The position numbers and the translations under genes are program-made. The notes under the pieces are model-generated. The model had not been told where the DNA came from and searched no databases. It saw only the letters and a program-made list of their open reading frames with translations. Positions 62,899 through 64,000 of a DNA stretch of 64,000 nt are shown piece by piece. The stretch covers positions 108,403 to 172,402 of the forward strand of contig NZ_JABCJJ010000006.1 in the NCBI RefSeq assembly GCF_012952065.1, read 5' to 3'. The DNA comes from Cellulomonas fimi (GTDB lineage: Bacteria > Actinomycetota > Actinomycetes > Actinomycetales > Cellulomonadaceae). Position 1 is the stretch's first letter, and each line of letters starts with the position of its first letter.

Positions 62899-64000
62899 GG
62901 GGCGACACCCGGCTGTTCAGCGACGAGTCGCCACTCCCGGGCGTGGAAGACCGCGGCCAACTGCTGGTCGCCCTCGGGGCCGATTCGCCACAGCTCGGCG
63001 CCTTCGGGCATCCTGAATATCGATTCGAAACGAAACTCAGGAGCGAAGTCAGCTTTCGATCCACCGAATCCATTGCCGCGAAACAAATTGGTTTCGTCGA
63101 GCGCCCTATCTGCCCACTGGGCGAGATCTGGGTGGCTATCGGTGAACCACGAGCGAATTGCGTCCGAACGAACACCTTCATCCAGGTGGCGAATTTCGAG
63201 CGGCAGTTCGCGCAAGGCCTTGAGAACATCGTCCGGGACTGCCAGGGAAGAGAACGCGTCTCCGGCATCACCTGCGCGGAAGCGGATTCCGAACATCGGG
63301 TCGCCCGCGCGAAAGGTGCTGGGGGAATAGCCGAGGACCAGCTTGTCGAACAAGCTGGTCGTGTCGAGGCCCATGACGTCCGCCGCCCGAGCGACGAAGC
63401 CGTCGAGAGTGCGGCTGACGTTTCCCTTGGAACCTTCGAGGAAGTCAACGAGGGCCTGCCCACCCAACTCGAGGAACAGTTCGTCCCCCAGAATCGCGCG
63501 CGCGTCCTCCGGCTGCAGAAGCTTTTGCAGGACGTCATCCGCCAGAACAGCTGGCATGGCGTGACGGACGTCAAGCAGGAGGTCGATGTCTCCTGGGTCG
63601 AGCTGGTGGAGTGGTGTCCGTACCAGTTTCGTGAACGCCTCGACGGTCACCTCCCGCTCGTCGAGCTCTCGAGCGAGGGCGTCCTCGAAGTTCGGTTGCT
63701 GTGCGATCAGGTCGTCACGGGTGTTGATCAGGTGCGGCTGGCCATCGGCGTCGATGGCGACACGACCCGGTTCGCCGTCCGGCTCACCGACGCTAGGTCC
63801 GTCGCCCAGAGGAGGCTCGTCAGCGGTGCCAGGAGCCCTCGGTGGTATATCCACCCCGTCGGTATCCGGGGTGCCCGGCGTCACCCCGCCGGGGTTGACC
63901 AGGTCGTCCGCGCCGTGTCCGAGCCCGCCCGGGCCCTGGCCGCCGCCGGTGCCGCCGCCCACGGTTGCGGGCTCGGGCACGCGCACCGGTGCGGGCGCCT
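62895..64000 (-). CDS. C-terminal part of a probable polymorphic toxin (cut by window edge)
   Basis: At least 363 residues of a protein that continues past the right edge. The visible N-terminal part is a Gly/Pro/Asp-rich linker (GGGTGGGQGPGGLG, PPRAPGTADEPPLGDGPS), then a helical region (LDPGDIDLLLDVRHAMPAVLADD, LQPEDARAILGDELF) and a C-terminal domain with FRAGDAGDAF and ELWRIGPEGDQQL. GC falls within the C-terminal part. Linker plus variable C-terminal domain plus overlapping small gene is the polymorphic-toxin arrangement; the toxic activity, if any, is not recognised. It may be a type VII substrate, which is a guess. Confidence 0.65.
   Translation of the reverse strand, partial: APAPVRVPEPATVGGGTGGGQGPGGLGHGADDLVNPGGVTPGTPDTDGVDIPPRAPGTADEPPLGDGPSVGEPDGEPGRVAIDADGQPHLINTRDDLIAQQPNFEDALARELDEREVTVEAFTKLVRTPLHQLDPGDIDLLLDVRHAMPAVLADDVLQKLLQPEDARAILGDELFLELGGQALVDFLEGSKGNVSRTLDGFVARAADVMGLDTTSLFDKLVLGYSPSTFRAGDPMFGIRFRAGDAGDAFSSLAVPDDVLKALRELPLEIRHLDEGVRSDAIRSWFTDSHPDLAQWADRALDETNLFRGNGFGGSKADFAPEFRFESIFRMPEGAELWRIGPEGDQQLAAVFHAREWRLVAEQPGVAP

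Overview
This is about 64 kb of a very GC-rich chromosome from an actinomycete. A mycothiol synthase (mshD), an Ssd-linked Tad pilus cluster, a mutT1-ppk1 pair, a K+-independent H+-pyrophosphatase and the topA ... tmk-holB block all point to Actinomycetota. The overall look (RxREAE-type N-termini, GPP34, OYE and sugar-uptake genes) best fits Cellulomonadaceae or a close relative. That family placement is an inference from gene content, not from a marker-gene comparison.

Layout. 1-6 kb: a MarR-type regulator cut by the window edge, a sugar porter, a DUF47/Pit phosphate pair and an AbiEi/DUF559-like protein lying between two pairs of 42-bp hairpin repeats. 6-16 kb: mutT1-like gene, ppk1, mshD, a flavin monooxygenase, acs, a small membrane protein and an OYE-type reductase. 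16-22 kb: a HAD hydrolase divergent from a tightly overlapping ssd-tadABC-flp-tadE operon that ends in a pseudopilin with 21-bp repeats. 22-35 kb: an MrfA-like helicase, a STAS protein, a third pair of 42-bp hairpins, hppA, a nuclease/phosphatase, a methyltransferase, an EspG-like protein, a PAP2 phosphatase and topA. 35-42.5 kb: two gene fragments joined head to tail, GPP34, a Gfo/Idh oxidoreductase, a 102-bp concentric dyad, tmk-holB, a secreted peptidase-like hydrolase, a cupin and tRNA-Thr(CGT).

42.6-51.7 kb is a mannoside-use locus: a ROK repressor is divergent, across a clear operator, from a sugar-binding lipoprotein, two ABC permeases, a GH38 alpha-mannosidase and an AGE-family isomerase. 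The predicted flow is uptake of mannosylated oligosaccharides, release of mannose, then isomerisation. The ABC ATPase is not here and is presumably shared. 51.8-53.4 kb is an XRE-Fic pair driven by what looks like a leaderless promoter between two matching operators. The Fic protein has Gln where the catalytic His should be.

53.4-64 kb is more accessory: small Gly-rich membrane proteins, a DUF4153-like membrane protein, a truncated DUF2807 gene, an M15 peptidase, a remnant of a DUF1905/OmdA gene, a stand-alone LigD polymerase domain, an alpha/beta hydrolase and an RDD protein. At the right edge is the C-terminal end of a large Gly/Pro-linker protein with lower GC, overlapping a small gene whose product shares a domain with the next gene. 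This looks like a polymorphic toxin with an immunity-type partner.

The most noteworthy unexplained items are the paired 42-bp hairpin family, the His-less Fic with its dual-operator leaderless promoter, the right-edge toxin/immunity-like set and the repeat-encoded GTG starts in the Tad operon.
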